64,000 nucleotides of DNA from Atherix ibis (GCA_958298945.1 OY282607.1:35621000-35684999), one strand, 5' to 3'; positions 21,901 through 30,292 are shown, counted from the stretch's first letter. Notes: generated by a model not told the origin, from the letters alone. Made by a program: numbers and translations.

Positions 21901-23995
21901 TACTTTTAATTTGTATTTTTAATTTCTCCGATATGGAATTATAAGTATGAAAAAACTGAGTCTGGAAAGGAATTACAAAAAACTCAGGTAATTTACAGTC
22001 AGAAATGAACCAATTTACAAATTTCGTAAGTCCAGAATGGTCTCCACGTATATTTTTAATTTCTCTCTAGACTAGAGAGGATTTATTAAAAAAATCAGGT
22101 AAAACTCAGAAATAAACAATACTACAATATGCGTTTCAAATTTTTTCCTCCGCATAGAAAAATTGTGCGTAACTTTTGAACAGTCTTTTTTTTATTGAAT
22201 TATGATGGGTTACATGTCATACTGGTATTCTCAGTATTGAGTGGGCTAGTCAACTGGTGAAGAAGGCTGTCGAACGTCATTTTTCCGATAAAATTCTGAA
22301 CTAGCGACACCTACTGATCAAATAGTATTGACTGATTCAAAAAATGGCAGATATCTTTCCAGCAAAGCAGTCTACTCAATAACCACACCGAAATTCTGGG
22401 CAAGAAAACTCCTCAGAATCGGGATTGGTCATACCGCACTTAATCTCAAACACTTAAACATACTGTATGGAATTTAACAAAGTCTGACTATTCCCTTCAA
22501 CTAACTTTAGACCAGTTTCTTTAGGGGAAAAAAATGACAACGCCAAACTACGTGAAATCTGAAGTGCCAAAATGTCCTCATAGTCATGTCAATAAAAAAT
22601 TATCTCTTAAAGATTTTATTAACAGCCGAACAAAAGTTGTCTTAAGCCTAAGTTTCAAGGAAACATTCATCATATTCGCTAGATTTGAGTCTTTCTAACT
22701 TCCACCAGACCCTAAAATAACAACAAAAAAAAGTATCCCTGAGAAACGATGCCGAGGAAGAATTTCAGACAAGTTTAATTACAGAGACTTTAGGGAAACG
22801 ACCACATAGACGCAATAATGAATGAATCTTTAGATTTAAATGGAGAATATTTTGTGGAAATAAAAATAGTTTAAAAATGATAATCACAGTTTTTTTTTTA
22901 AATTTTAGGCCGAAAACTTTTCGTACAGCCTCTTTAATATTCAAAGAAAAATTCAAATACGTAAATATCTGCACATACTTTTCAGGTATGCCACCTGACA
23001 TTGGTTTATAAAGCATTCGATGACCCAAGTTCTGAGTGTTAACTATCAATGGTTGAGGATATTAGGTTAATGTTCTTATCTCTAGAATTTCTTATCAGCA
23101 TTTTAGCTCATTTAAAGATAGTTTTGGTTTTTTTTTATGATTAAACCGTTATTTTTTATAACAGTTTCCAATTGGCTGTAATATTTTTCTAATACCGATA
23201 GAGGAATTAAATTGGAAAATAAACTAATAAATAATATTTAAAAATAATAAATCTGCATTATTTTCATTAACCAAAAAAAAATACTCTTTACATAAAAAAT
23301 TTTTAGCGATTTCCGAAAATAGATGAGAAAGAAAAAATTTCTACAAAACATTTAAATTGAATTATCAGCATTCGATTACAGGTATTTTCATTTTCAATTT
23401 AATTAGTATAAATACCTTCTTTTTTTTTATAACAATTATAATTTTTCTAAAATCAACAAAGAAAATCTTTAATTTTTTATGGTGTGTATGTGGCGGGGGT
23501 GAAAAAAATCACTAATAAATACTAAACACAAAAGATTTGGTTTCTTTTTTTTTAGTAAATTCCTCGTAAATACTGGGAAGATTTTTTGTTCAATTGATAT
23601 GGATGGAATGAGCACGAGCAGATAAAAAAAACGCTTTCGATTGATTTATACGAAAATAAATTCGATAGCAAATCGAGCGCACTGCCGTTAAATATGATCG
23701 ATTGGAACGCATGTTTACAATACTTACTAATCAGTAATCCTATTTCCCGGGTCGTGCACTCATTTCTCGGATTATTCTGCTCGGTTTTCTTTAGTCCTAG
23801 CATTCGCAAAATGGGAAAGAAGAAATTTTTTTGCTTCTTCTGAACAGAAGGGCCCGCTTTGGATCCTGAATGACAGCCATTTCCCGATGAGTCTCTGACC
23901 AGCATTGGATCGTCGTCCTTTTCTTTTTGACATTTCAATCGATCATTTTCAGCATCCGGATCCGTTTCACCTCCGACAACCATTTTGATCTCCAT
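966..23995 (-). CDS. CD36-family scavenger receptor, five coding exons, 3' end beyond the window
   Basis: Membrane glycoprotein of the CD36/SCARB family, which binds lipids, lipoproteins or debris at the cell surface or in endosomes. Exons read from the minus strand: 23995-23728, 4860-4769, 2227-2006, 1927-1646 and 1563-966. All junctions are GT/AG and the phases match (1, 0, 0, 0, then 1 at the last donor), giving about 487 residues. The start is the first ATG of exon 1. Exon 1 encodes an 89-residue charged N-terminal tail. Exon 2 encodes the membrane segment (IGLLAIALIISLTGFTIMW). Exons 3-5 encode the ectodomain, with family motifs such as VEELGPYTY, VTIPNIPLL, LQIHTGEDD and ISFPHLLSAD plus conserved cysteines (FCD, TTSC). 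The last roughly 100 residues and the second membrane helix are missing, and no match is seen in 1-965. Intron 1 is about 18.9 kb and intron 2 is 2.5 kb; both hold transposons. The long N-tail recalls some fly paralogues, but I cannot assign the orthologue. Confidence 0.9.
2620..2745 (+). mobile_element. LINE RNase H fragment
   Basis: A plus-strand frame at 2647-2741 reads RITDGS, then GAGFFCTSLNINMSLRLPNQ. This is the start of a retrotransposon RNase H domain, with the TDGS catalytic aspartate and the typical glycine-rich strand. No longer frame remains. It sits in intron 2 of the CD36 gene, directly beside a mariner remnant. The matching downstream part of such a domain is seen at 62.4 kb. 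Confidence 0.6.
2808..3477 (-). mobile_element. Mariner family 1, copy A (degenerate)
   Basis: The minus strand encodes mariner transposase blocks in several frames: MDKRICIKF at the N-terminus, RSDVCRWYKMFSEGRENV, VREVAEDLNISIGSCHS, DDQILLQRFITDDESWVYGY (first catalytic D region, with the usual G of GDE changed to D) and a broken remainder. The right end carries the family terminus (cgcgatact...gaacagacctcgta, ending at 3477). The left end is truncated near the segment for the C-terminal FEDWKK. Full members of this family are DD34D mariners, as the HHDNAPAH and SPDLAPCD blocks in other copies imply. Confidence 0.85.
3600..4660 (+). mobile_element. Composite LINE remnants (R1-like 3' end and RNase H side)
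   Basis: This block is GC-richer than its surroundings. Its start (about 3640-3705: gagtacagaccaagtactctt) matches the tail of the R1-like element at 15165-15215. At 4410-4565 the plus strand reads ESLLRIDKAYIGRLTCIITC then HCILGKYARQLGISSNDFCR, the conserved C-terminal GHC...CR segment of RNase H-bearing LINEs. Stop codons and frame changes occur throughout. The middle (3710-4380) has the same base composition but no motif I can name. Confidence 0.5.
5124..5275 (+). mobile_element. Mariner 5' end fragment
   Basis: Begins with a mariner-like terminus (gtggttcaaaaattctcggc) followed by an untranslated leader. The same core (ttctcggcc on this strand, its complement elsewhere) ends the mariner fragments at 22.9, 25.6 and 26.0 kb. 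No transposase frame follows. The stretch 5275-6080 beyond it has no recognisable gene. Confidence 0.45.
6083..6200 (+). mobile_element. Short dispersed LINE 3'-region repeat, copy 1
   Basis: The block from 'ttcccttcaacctactatc' to 'atgacttcc' recurs in diverged form at 9300-9385 (beside a jockey-like reverse transcriptase fragment) and at 22480-22590 (downstream of another one). Its constant association with such fragments suggests it is the 3' part of that LINE family. No reading frame survives. Confidence 0.4.
7539..8434. mobile_element. Mariner family 1, copy B, rearranged into a foldback
   Basis: Both ends carry the same mariner 5' region in opposite orientation: 7539-7727 and 8246-8434 are about 189-bp inverted repeats differing at only a handful of bases. 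Inside is a second inverted pair of 46 bp, 8043-8088 and 8157-8202, which in the intact gene encodes the segment around the first catalytic aspartate. Between them the minus strand still reads MRKLREAIRQKCPDLWKNKN. The transposase is destroyed. It is flanked by TA on the left. Confidence 0.85.
8760..9395 (+). mobile_element. Jockey-like non-LTR reverse transcriptase fragment
   Basis: The plus strand reads LPNKKAPGYNVITAPILKQI, the conserved 'KAPG(Y/P)D.I' motif of non-LTR reverse transcriptases (8915-8990). A frame change follows, then SSYRPIRLLPILGKIFE at about 9095-9150, then traces of the 'QFGFR...T..Q' block. The sequence ends in the short repeat also seen at 6083 and 22480. Stops and shifts make it inactive. 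Confidence 0.7.
9631..10148. mobile_element. hAT-like non-autonomous element (MITE)
   Basis: About 520 bp with imperfect terminal inverted repeats: CACACTATAGAGAAAAAG at the left and the complement of CATACTGTAGGGAAAAAG at the right. It has many subterminal palindromic motifs of the gtagagctctac type, a layout common in hAT elements. It encodes nothing. The right flank repeats tatgcaaagtag twice. A clean 8-bp target duplication could not be read, so the superfamily assignment is tentative. Confidence 0.5.
11430..12346 (-). mobile_element. Tc3-like (IS630-Tc1-mariner) element with terminal repeats, decayed
   Basis: The ends are inverted repeats: AAGGGTTTTCGAATAAGAG at the left and the complement of AAGGTTTTCCAATAAGAG at the right, both next to TA. 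On the minus strand a 95-codon frame (12040-11753) reads TVWCGFWSGGIIGPYFF, then VNGERYRSMI and WFQQDGATCHTA (second catalytic aspartate). A shift to another frame then gives CDLTPLDYFLWGYLKSL with the third aspartate. The N-terminal DNA-binding part is mostly missing, so the copy is inactive. Confidence 0.8.
13390..14040 (+). mobile_element. Non-LTR reverse transcriptase remnant
   Basis: Plus-strand frames, broken by stops, show the series LEQMGFLPILLDWFSSYLS, the QGSHLGPLLF block (the reverse transcriptase 'GVPQGS.LGP.LF' motif), a decayed metal-binding box (FAKYIKLF in place of FADD), LFDNWCASNGLVLNLDKCEF and a 'LVRPFLKYATVVWS' end. This order is diagnostic of a LINE of the jockey type. 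The next stretch at 14045 belongs to a different LINE clade. Confidence 0.65.
14041..15215 (+). mobile_element. R1-clade-like LINE, 3' part of ORF2 and 3' UTR
   Basis: Two long plus-strand frames remain: 14243-14704 and 14617-15066 in the next frame. The first part (14045-14233) holds VVIAYAHDLLLVIERGSRYT, in which the catalytic Y-A-D-D is changed to Y-A-H-D. The second part ends in a cysteine-histidine knuckle (CSRGLAAETRYSCGVAEENA then KHFLIECGLYGDL) typical of the R1 group. Base composition is clearly more GC-rich than the surroundings. The 3' tail near 15165-15215 recurs at 3640-3705. The frame breaks and changed active site make it inactive. Confidence 0.75.
15919..16777 (-). mobile_element. 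Mariner family 1, copy C (internal deletion)
   Basis: The left terminus is full (acgaggtctgttcaaaaagt at 15919). The right terminus has lost about 20 bp (ends ...aactcgcctcgta at 16777). On the minus strand a 172-codon frame (16644-16126) begins before MDQRICIKVCVKNKIYCADA and RSNVYRWYKMFSEGREDV. It then jumps, by deletion of the DNA-binding linker and the first catalytic block, to NVKVLLAVFFECRVVVHHKF and YSPDLAPCPETEEPHERT. The second catalytic block (HHDNAPAH) is also gone. Confidence 0.85.
17040..17790 (-). mobile_element. Mariner family 2 remnant (different subfamily)
   Basis: The minus strand encodes a mariner transposase N-terminal half: MESEKPHFRHILLFYYRKVK starting near 17721, NWFAKFRSG, a frame break near 17590, then LEDAQRSGRPVEADEDTIKA, REIAKRLNLSNSPVHDHLKW (helix-turn-helix), RIITGDEKWVIYNN (first catalytic D), and VNIHQKKVMLSVW before the 3' end is lost. 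It is clearly distinct from the family 1 copies in the window. Confidence 0.85.
17988..18330. mobile_element. Mariner-type end with decayed interior
   Basis: Starts with acgaggtgtagaaaaagtaa, a terminus of mariner type that is related to but not the same as family 1. It is followed by blocks (gctggaaggcttcaattgga; ctcgttgatgtgatgac) that recur in altered form at 63.0-63.7 kb. There is no usable frame. Confidence 0.4.
19080..19740 (+). mobile_element. Tc3-like transposase remnant
   Basis: The plus strand at about 19238 reads SDEAHFSLNRYVIRQNFSLW, the first catalytic block of Tc3-like transposases ('SDEAHF.LNGYVN.QN.R.W'). Further on, in shifting frames, are FWSQDIIGPYF and SPRSCDLTPSDFF (third catalytic block). 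Stops and shifts are frequent. It resembles the element at 11.4 kb in motif content. Confidence 0.6.
20577..20840 (+). mobile_element. Jockey-like LINE remnant, upstream part
   Basis: An 87-codon plus-strand frame whose last third (NPIPHHQFAFKNEFPLSSSV) is the 'I..HQFGFR..HST..Q' block of jockey-type reverse transcriptases. The first two thirds (Lys/Phe-rich) match nothing I know. It continues in other frames into the next feature. Confidence 0.55.
20841..21440 (+). mobile_element. Jockey-like LINE remnant with a changed active site
   Basis: The plus-strand frame 20972-21178 reads RIATYANDFSILTHRKNP. The usual Y-A-D-D catalytic box has become Y-A-N-D. Downstream, KPIWTYGLEILLLSNQ at about 21295-21345 is the 'KP...YG...W' segment of the reverse transcriptase C-terminal part. 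It is followed by the tandem repeat at 21455. Confidence 0.65.
21455..22075. repeat. Tandem repeat, unit about 130-143 bp, nearly five copies
   Basis: The block 'ctccgatatgga' occurs at 21521, 21651, 21783 and 21926 (spacing 130, 132, 143). Each copy also holds 'cagaaatgaa-caattta', 'ttcgtaagtccagaatgg' and 'gaattacaaaaaa-tcag'. It lies between a LINE reverse transcriptase fragment and the LINE 3'-region repeat at 22480, so it may be an expanded part of that LINE's 3' region. Confidence 0.8.
22480..22590 (+). mobile_element. Short dispersed LINE 3'-region repeat, copy 3
   Basis: Diverged copy of the block at 6083-6200 and 9300-9385 (ttcccttcaactaactttag ... gtcctcatagtcatg). The preceding 22200-22480 is decayed sequence of the same LINE type without a long frame. 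Confidence 0.4.
22690..22960 (+). mobile_element. Mariner 3' end (C-terminal codons plus terminus)
   Basis: In one plus-strand frame the sequence ends MNESLDLNGEYFVEIKIV and a stop (about 22818-22874), the look of a mariner C-terminus. It is followed by the terminus gccgaaaacttttcgtacag near 22911. The same segment is the core of the 504-bp unit at 25.6-27.2 kb. Confidence 0.55.
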
Positions 23996-23999
23996 AATG

Positions 24000-25560
24000 T
24001 CAAGGAAACAAAGGAAAAATCTCTCAATTCACAAATAAATATAAAAGCACTTGCAGCAACAACAAAAAATGTGTTTTTTCTTAATAATAATTTGTAACGG
24101 AAAACACTAAATTTTCACTGCCAAAATAAAACTTTTAAAAAAATGTTCTTTCCCTTCGCCACTCCCTCTCACTCACTCTCCTTTGCACAAACACTATTTT
24201 TTTTTCCAATGGTATAATTAAAACTCTAGACTTTATTTTTAATTGTAAAACTATTTTTAACACATAAAAACTATCAAAACTATTAAAAAATTTCATATAG
24301 TAAAAATAATATATTTTCTCTGGCTTTTATCTAGGATTAATCATATTATTTTGGATGGTAAACCAAAAAAAAAAAGAAAAATTTAATATTAATTAAGAAA
24401 ATTTCTTTCCGATGAGTTGCGGAATAGTTAACGTGGAATTAGTCTGTGGCCTAGACACTCTCCCGATGACAACTGAAATTGATGATTCGAACACAATTGT
24501 TGGGAGCAAGCGTGAATTTTAAATAATGTTCATCATTTTGACTGATATTCCTTATCAAATTTTTTTTTCTTTCTATAATCTACATTTGAGTTGTTGTCTT
24601 TTTTCCTTATTTTTTGTTATTTGTAATGATCACAAGCACATACTTAATTTACGGTTCATAATCAGTTGTCGAACTCGGAGTGTATAGAGAGCGGCTCTAG
24701 AGTTGTAGAGTGTGTTGATAGCTAAAAGGGAAAAGATTATCAACCATTTCGAATAGGTTAATACCAATCGAAATATTTTTTTTGATACAAAATTTTCAGT
24801 TTATCACCAAATTTTCAGCCTGCCAACAAAAAAAAACGATTCGGTTTGTAATTTTTTTCTCTCACCTATACAACAAAGAGAAAAAATACAGAACTTCAAT
24901 ATAATAAATCTATAGTTTTCAGTCGATATTATCTGATAATGAGCTCTATTTCTTTGGACAGTGATAAGAAGTATCTTCTTCAACCACTTGCCACTTATTA
25001 GCTTACTGGCAAAAACTCCCCCTATAGAAGAACCATTGACTTATACCTTATCACTAATATGCATACGACCATCGTCAAAAATTGTTTATTTACAAATTAT
25101 TCACTATTCAAAGTTCTCAAATAGTGATAATAATTGATAAGCACATCAATATTATTCTAATGGTTGGTTAACTGCTTCGCTACTCGTCTATTAGCTACAA
25201 GTACCCACACACAAAAGCAAACAATCTAATGTAATTTATATGATTCTTTTGCTTGTTTTCTTTTAACATAAAATAAATTCTTATCAATCGTAATCTTATT
25301 GCTATGTTCGGAAAAAGTAAATTTGAAATAATCGAAAATTTAGCTCTTCGGCTCATGATTATTTTTAAAAAATGACGATTTTTTGTCGAGAATTAAAGAG
25401 AATTTTTTTTAAATATTGTATTTGATAGTATTTAAGACTCGTACGGACCCAGTTATTGTGCCCCTAAGTGAAATATTCTCATGTAAGAGTTGGAATATGC
25501 CCAACCACCGCTACACATCTGTACTTGCAATAGATTTAGCCAGTGCAATTGACTAGATCC
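24000..25560. other. Upstream region of the CD36 gene, no further gene seen
   Basis: AT-rich sequence just upstream (in transcription sense) of the CD36 start codon. It should hold the 5' untranslated region and promoter. A CT/GA-rich patch (ccactccctctcactcactc at about 24161) lies about 170 bp upstream. I could not identify a convincing TATA box or initiator. Confidence 0.4.
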
Positions 25561-25574
25561 GGACAGATAATTCT

Positions 25575-27200
25575 TTAGATTTAAATGAAGAATTTTTTGG
25601 AGAAATAAAAATGGTTTAAAAATGATAATCACTGTTTTTTTTTAATATCAGGCCGAGAACTTTTCATACAGCCACTCCTTCTATTTCTCTTGTAATTCCA
25701 AATGAACACAGCTACTAACTCTACCATTCTCAGCATATAAAAAATATGAACGCAGCTACTAAACTCTACCATTCTGTGTTCTCTTTTTAACTCTACCATT
25801 CTGTGTTCTCTTTTAGTCAGTAATCAGTCCCTAAAATAACAAAACAATGTATCCCTGAGAAACGATGCCAAAGAAGAACTTCAGAAAAGTTTATTTACAG
25901 AGACTTTAGGAAAGAGACCACAGAGAGGCAATAATGAATAAATCTTTAGATTTAAATGGAGAATATTTTGTAGAAATAAAAATAGTTTAAAAATGATAAT
26001 CACTATTTTTTTAATGTCAGGCCGAGAACTTTTCGTACAGCCACTCCTTCTATTTCTCTTCTAAATCCAAAAGAACTCATCTACCAACTCTACTATTCAC
26101 AGCATATAAAAAACCCGCCTTCCTGTTTACTCTTTTATTTCCGCTCATTTTCATGAGCATCATTCTGTTTCCTCCTTATAGCAAGCAGCCTCAGGTTGCT
26201 CAAGCAATCCATCCGTCAATTCTTCTACGCTGAGAGGTCTAATTTGTCAAAATTTAATCTTCCATCTGGTCCCGTTCCTGGCCAACTCCATCCACCATAG
26301 AGTACAGCCATTCCCACAGTCTGTAATCAGTCCCGAAAATAACAAAAAAATGTATCCCTGAGAAACGATGCCGAGGAAGAACTTCAGAAAAGTTTATTTA
26401 CAGAGACTTTAGGAAAGAGACAACAGAGAGGCAATAATGAATGAATCTTTAGATTTAAATAGAGAATATTTTATAAAAATAAAAATAGTTTAAAAATGAT
26501 AATCACTGTTTTTTTTTAATATCAGGCCGAGAACTTTTCATACAGCCACTTTTTCTATTTCGCTTGTAATTCCAAATGAACGCAGCTACTAACTCTACCA
26601 TTCTCAGCATATAAAAAACCTGCCTTCCTGTTTACTCTTTTATTTCTGCTCTTTTTCATAAGCATCATTCTGTTTCCTCCTTATAGCAAGCAGCCTCAGG
26701 TTGCTCAAGCAATCCATCCGTCAATTCTTCTACGCTGAGCGGTCTAATTTGTCAAAATTTATGCTTCCATCTGGTCCCGTTCCTGGCCAACTCCATCCAC
26801 CATAGAGTACAGCCATTCCCACAGTCTGTAATCAGTCCCGAAAATAACAAAAAAATGTATCCCTGAAAAACAATGCCGAGGAAGAACTTCAGAAAAGTTT
26901 ATTTACAGAGACTTTAGGAAAGAGACCACAGAGAAGCAATAATGAATAAATCTTTAGATTTAAATGGAGAATATTTTGTAGAAATAAAAATAGTTTAAAA
27001 ATGATAATCACTGTTTTTTTAATGTCAGGCCGAGAACTTGTCGCACAGCCACCCCTTCTGTTTCTCTTCTGAATACAAATGATCTCAGCTACCAAACTCT
27101 ACCATTCACAGCATACAAAAACCAGCCTTCCTGTTTAGTTTTTTGTCTCAGCTCCTTTTCATGAGCATCATTCTGTCTGCTCCTTATAGCAAGTGACCTC
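25575..27200 (+). repeat. About 504-bp unit repeated in tandem, each holding a mariner 3' end
   Basis: The phrase 'cagtccc-aaaataacaa' recurs at about 25826, 26329 and 26834 (periods 503 and 505 bp). Each unit contains a mariner 3' end (attttg-agaaataaaaatag ... ggccgagaacttttcgtaca) followed by about 300 bp of unrelated sequence (tctaccattc-cagcatataaaaa; tatagcaagcagcctcaggt). The first and last copies are partial. Two diverged partial copies lie elsewhere in the window (120-440 and 22690-22960). It sits upstream of the CD36 first exon. Confidence 0.8.
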
Positions 27201-27269
27201 AGATTGCTAAATAAACCATCTCCTATAAACAAAACCTGCCTCTTGAGAGTCCTAACTGATCCAATTCAG

Positions 27270-27985
27270 GCAGAAGAAAGTTTTCCAATATGTCCCGATA
27301 GCGGTCACCAGTAACTGTTACAGCATTTCATCCAGCATCCTTAAATAAATATGGCCAAATAATGCCGCCGGCCCAAATGCCGTACCATACGAGGGTCTTT
27401 GGTGTATCAGTTTAGGGTTTTCAGTGCCCCAATAGCGGCTTTTTATTTATGAACAAAGCGAACCAAGTCAAAATGTGCGCCGTTGCTCATAATGACTTTT
27501 TCTTAGGACACTCCAGTCTCGCCACCATTTATGGTAATTTGCCTGTAGCTGTTGTGTCAATTGAATTTTATACAGGTAAAAAAGCAACCCTTTTTTCAGA
27601 ATTTTTAACAATCGTGATAAAGATACTCCCAATTCTCGTTTCTGGCGTCGTCCCAGACATTCGGCAACACTCTGCTTCACTGCATCCAATCTTTTCAGGT
27701 GTACGTTGGCTTAATTGTCGCCCAGTCTTCGCTTTATCTCTCAGTGTATGCATATTTTCAAAATTGTTCATTAAACGTTGAATGGTTGACTTGCTCGGCA
27801 TATGATTAACAACAAAAAAGTCAAAAAGTCACGTAATTTTCTCAGCGTATTCAGAACTCAACAATTATTTTTTTTAAATATTTTAATAATTTCAACATAT
27901 TGTTGCGACGTTAGATATTCCATATTAAATTGTTATCGCACAGCTGTCAAATACCAACAGACAAATGTCATTCAAACCAAAATGG
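27270..27985 (-). mobile_element. Tc3-like element remnant with helix-turn-helix region
   Basis: Minus-strand frames: 27801-27568 reads MPSKSTIQRLMNNFENMHTL and TGRQLSQRTPEKIGCSEAEC, and the adjoining frame 27689-27468 continues RREL-GVSLSRLLKILKKGLL. Together these are the paired DNA-binding region of an IS630-Tc1-mariner transposase. At 27270-27430 the complement holds decayed GIIWPYLF- and TVTGDRYRDIL-like codons. The copy has shifts and lacks its catalytic end. Confidence 0.65.
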
Positions 27986-28019
27986 CAGCCAAACAAAATC
28001 GACGTGGACCATAAAAAGC

Positions 28020-29146
28020 ATCCTGTTTATTCTGGTTTTGGTTTATCTAATTTTACAAGATAAACTATAGAATTATGGGATTTGAAAAAAATGCATGGTT
28101 CATTCAATACAACTTACCTAAAAAAAAGTACAAAATACTTCACATTTAATCGAAAGACTTTTACACGAAATAATTTTCTAATGTTTTCTTTGGAAATGAA
28201 AATTCCTCATTTTGATAAGTAAAATTTTAAGAGCTATTTTCTTTTATTTTTAATGGTGATCAAAAAATAATAAAATTTTAAATAAAAAATAATTAAATCG
28301 ATAAGAAAAAATAAGTGATTTTTATTTTTGAAGTAAAAATCGTAGTTGATTATTTTGCTTCGTATATGAATCAAGATTGATTCGTATTATCTGTGCTTTA
28401 ACCAAAGTCTTAAAGACTGCAATCATGTTTTGGGGTCATGACATATGATGATCTTGGGCTTTTGATGATATAAGAAAAAAAATAAAAAGAAACAATTTTT
28501 CATTTGAAGTTTAAATGATTATGTATAATATGCGATCCATTTTATTTTTATTTTTTTTTAATATAAAACGAAAACTTAACTTATGTGCTAGTATACACTT
28601 TATTTTTTTTTTTAAATATATTATAGTATTATACTTATAAAAGATATTATTTATCAATAAGCAAGCACATGGGATTGTGTGAAAATTCGAGGAAATAATT
28701 TTTTTAAATCACATTTTTTTAAATGAAAATTATCAATTTTTCCAATATTATGAAATTATTGAAGAATATTTTTACAAAAAATCCAATTGATAAAATAATG
28801 TAGTTATTTAATGTGTGGGAAAATGTGCTTTTCATGACAAGAGTGTGGTCAATCGAAACGATTAATTGCGTTTGTACCTAAACCAATCGGCTCAACGACA
28901 AGCATCAGCGAAAAGCTACTACTTGCTTGATGTTCGAATACCAATTAAATTTCTATTAAATAAATTTTTTGCTACAAAATTAATAACAAAATTTTCTCCT
29001 TATTGTGTCCAAAAGAGTTTTTCTAATAAAAACATTTTTTAAATAATCATATTTAGTTACACTGCATTTTGCACACGGGGACCTACTGTAGACAAATCTT
29101 AAGTTCGAAGTCTGCCCACTGAAATAGTTGAGATTTATATACTATT
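28020..29146. other. AT-rich stretch, nothing recognised
   Basis: Long A and T runs without a credible reading frame or known repeat. Confidence 0.5.
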
Positions 29147-29159
29147 AATATTTAATATA

Positions 29160-29750
29160 GGCGCGACAAGCCTACACCTCACTTGGGAACGTGTGGCGTT
29201 CCAATCACCTCTCCATAGCACTCAAACTTCGAATATTCAACTCAAACGTCAAGCCAGTCCTGCTGTACGGCTGCGAAACATGGAAAGTAACAGACAGCAC
29301 GACTCGTAAGCCTCAAGCATTTATGAACAGATGCTTGAGGCGTATAAGCAAGATCTTCTGGCCGAACTGGATAACGAACGATGAGCTGCTTCTTCTCACG
29401 AAGCAAATACCCCTGCTAGATAACATCAAACGCAGGAAATGGAGTTGGATTGGCCACACCTTGCGAAAACCATCTACGGACATAGCAAGGATGGCACTAG
29501 ATTGGAACCCACAGGGCAATCGCAGCAGAGGACGTCCAAGGACCACTTGGAGAAGATCAGTCGAGCGCGAACACGAACAAACTGGCAAATCATGGTCAGA
29601 AGTAAAAGGGCTGGCTCAAGACAGAAGCAGATGGAGAGAGTTCACAGAGTCTCTAGTGCCGCTATATGCTCCATAGGAGAGACTGTGTTCTCATGTCTAT
29701 GTGTAACATAGAAATGAAAACCTGTCAAATAAAAAAAAAAATTAAAAAAA
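29160..29750 (+). mobile_element. 5'-truncated LINE insertion with target duplication
   Basis: The plus strand is open from the first base of the insertion to the stop at 29674-29676. It encodes the C-terminal part of a non-LTR ORF2: LRIFNSNVKPVLLYGCETWK, RRISKIFWPNWITNDELLLL, RRKWSWIGHTLRKPS, GNRSRGRPRTTWRRSV. A 3' UTR and an A-rich tail (29727-29750) follow. The 13-bp sequence aatatttaatata stands on both sides (29147-29159 and 29751-29763). There is no start codon of its own, because the 5' part was never copied. The clade cannot be set with certainty. Confidence 0.9.
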
Positions 29751-29844
29751 AATATTTAATATAAAGAAATTTTCACCATAAAGTCAATATTAAGAAAGCC
29801 ATTATTAAAATTATAAAATCAATAGCGTGATAATCAGGGTAGTA

Positions 29845-29930
29845 TTGCCCTGGTCTGCCGAATAACTCAAAATCCAGATGGCCCAGTAACACTTTGCCCT
29901 GGTCTGCCGAATAACTCAAAATCCAGATGT
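29845..29930. repeat. Direct duplication, 36-bp blocks 49 bp apart
   Basis: The block from ttgccctggtctgccgaata to aaaatccagatg occurs at 29845-29880 and 29894-29929 without mismatch. Function unknown. Confidence 0.85.
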
Positions 29931-30292
29931 CCAAAATATCTTTGGTGCTACCGAAACTAGAACCTCTGATCGTAAGTTCAACTTTATCAATCATCATCGA
30001 ATAATGAAAGCATAGATCGCTTTTATGATCTCAAAACGCTGCTGCATACTTCTGCATCGGGATCGCTAATAGGCTTGCTAAATTTTTTTGTACTGCGTTA
30101 GGAAAAATGTAGCGCAAAATTTTGTGTCATCAAAAATTCAGTTAATCCCTAGTTTGACATATGAAATTGTTGTAACGATCCAATGGGGGGGGGGGGGGGC
30201 ATTGGTCTTCAAGAGCACAAGCTTTTCGATGTCACAAAGTACTTTGAGCAACAGTGGAAGGCGAAAAGGTCACAGAGAGGCCTTTATAAATA

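Larger units (their letters stand above)
4861..23727 (-). other. First intron of the CD36-family gene (transposon-filled)
   Basis: The donor (gtaagt, minus strand, GT at 23727-23726) and the acceptor (AG at 4862-4861) join exon 1, ending in phase 1, to a 92-nt exon that restores the frame. No host exon was recognised inside. The intron contains mariner, Tc3-like, hAT-like and LINE remnants in both orientations, listed separately. Stretches without any recognisable element are AT-rich: 6610-7530, 10150-11430, 12350-13390, 18330-19080 and 19740-20750. I saw no coding signal in them. Confidence 0.8.

Noticed and set aside
29085..29130. tRNA-like T-arm (agttcgaagtctg)
   Set aside because: No matching acceptor stem or A box around it.
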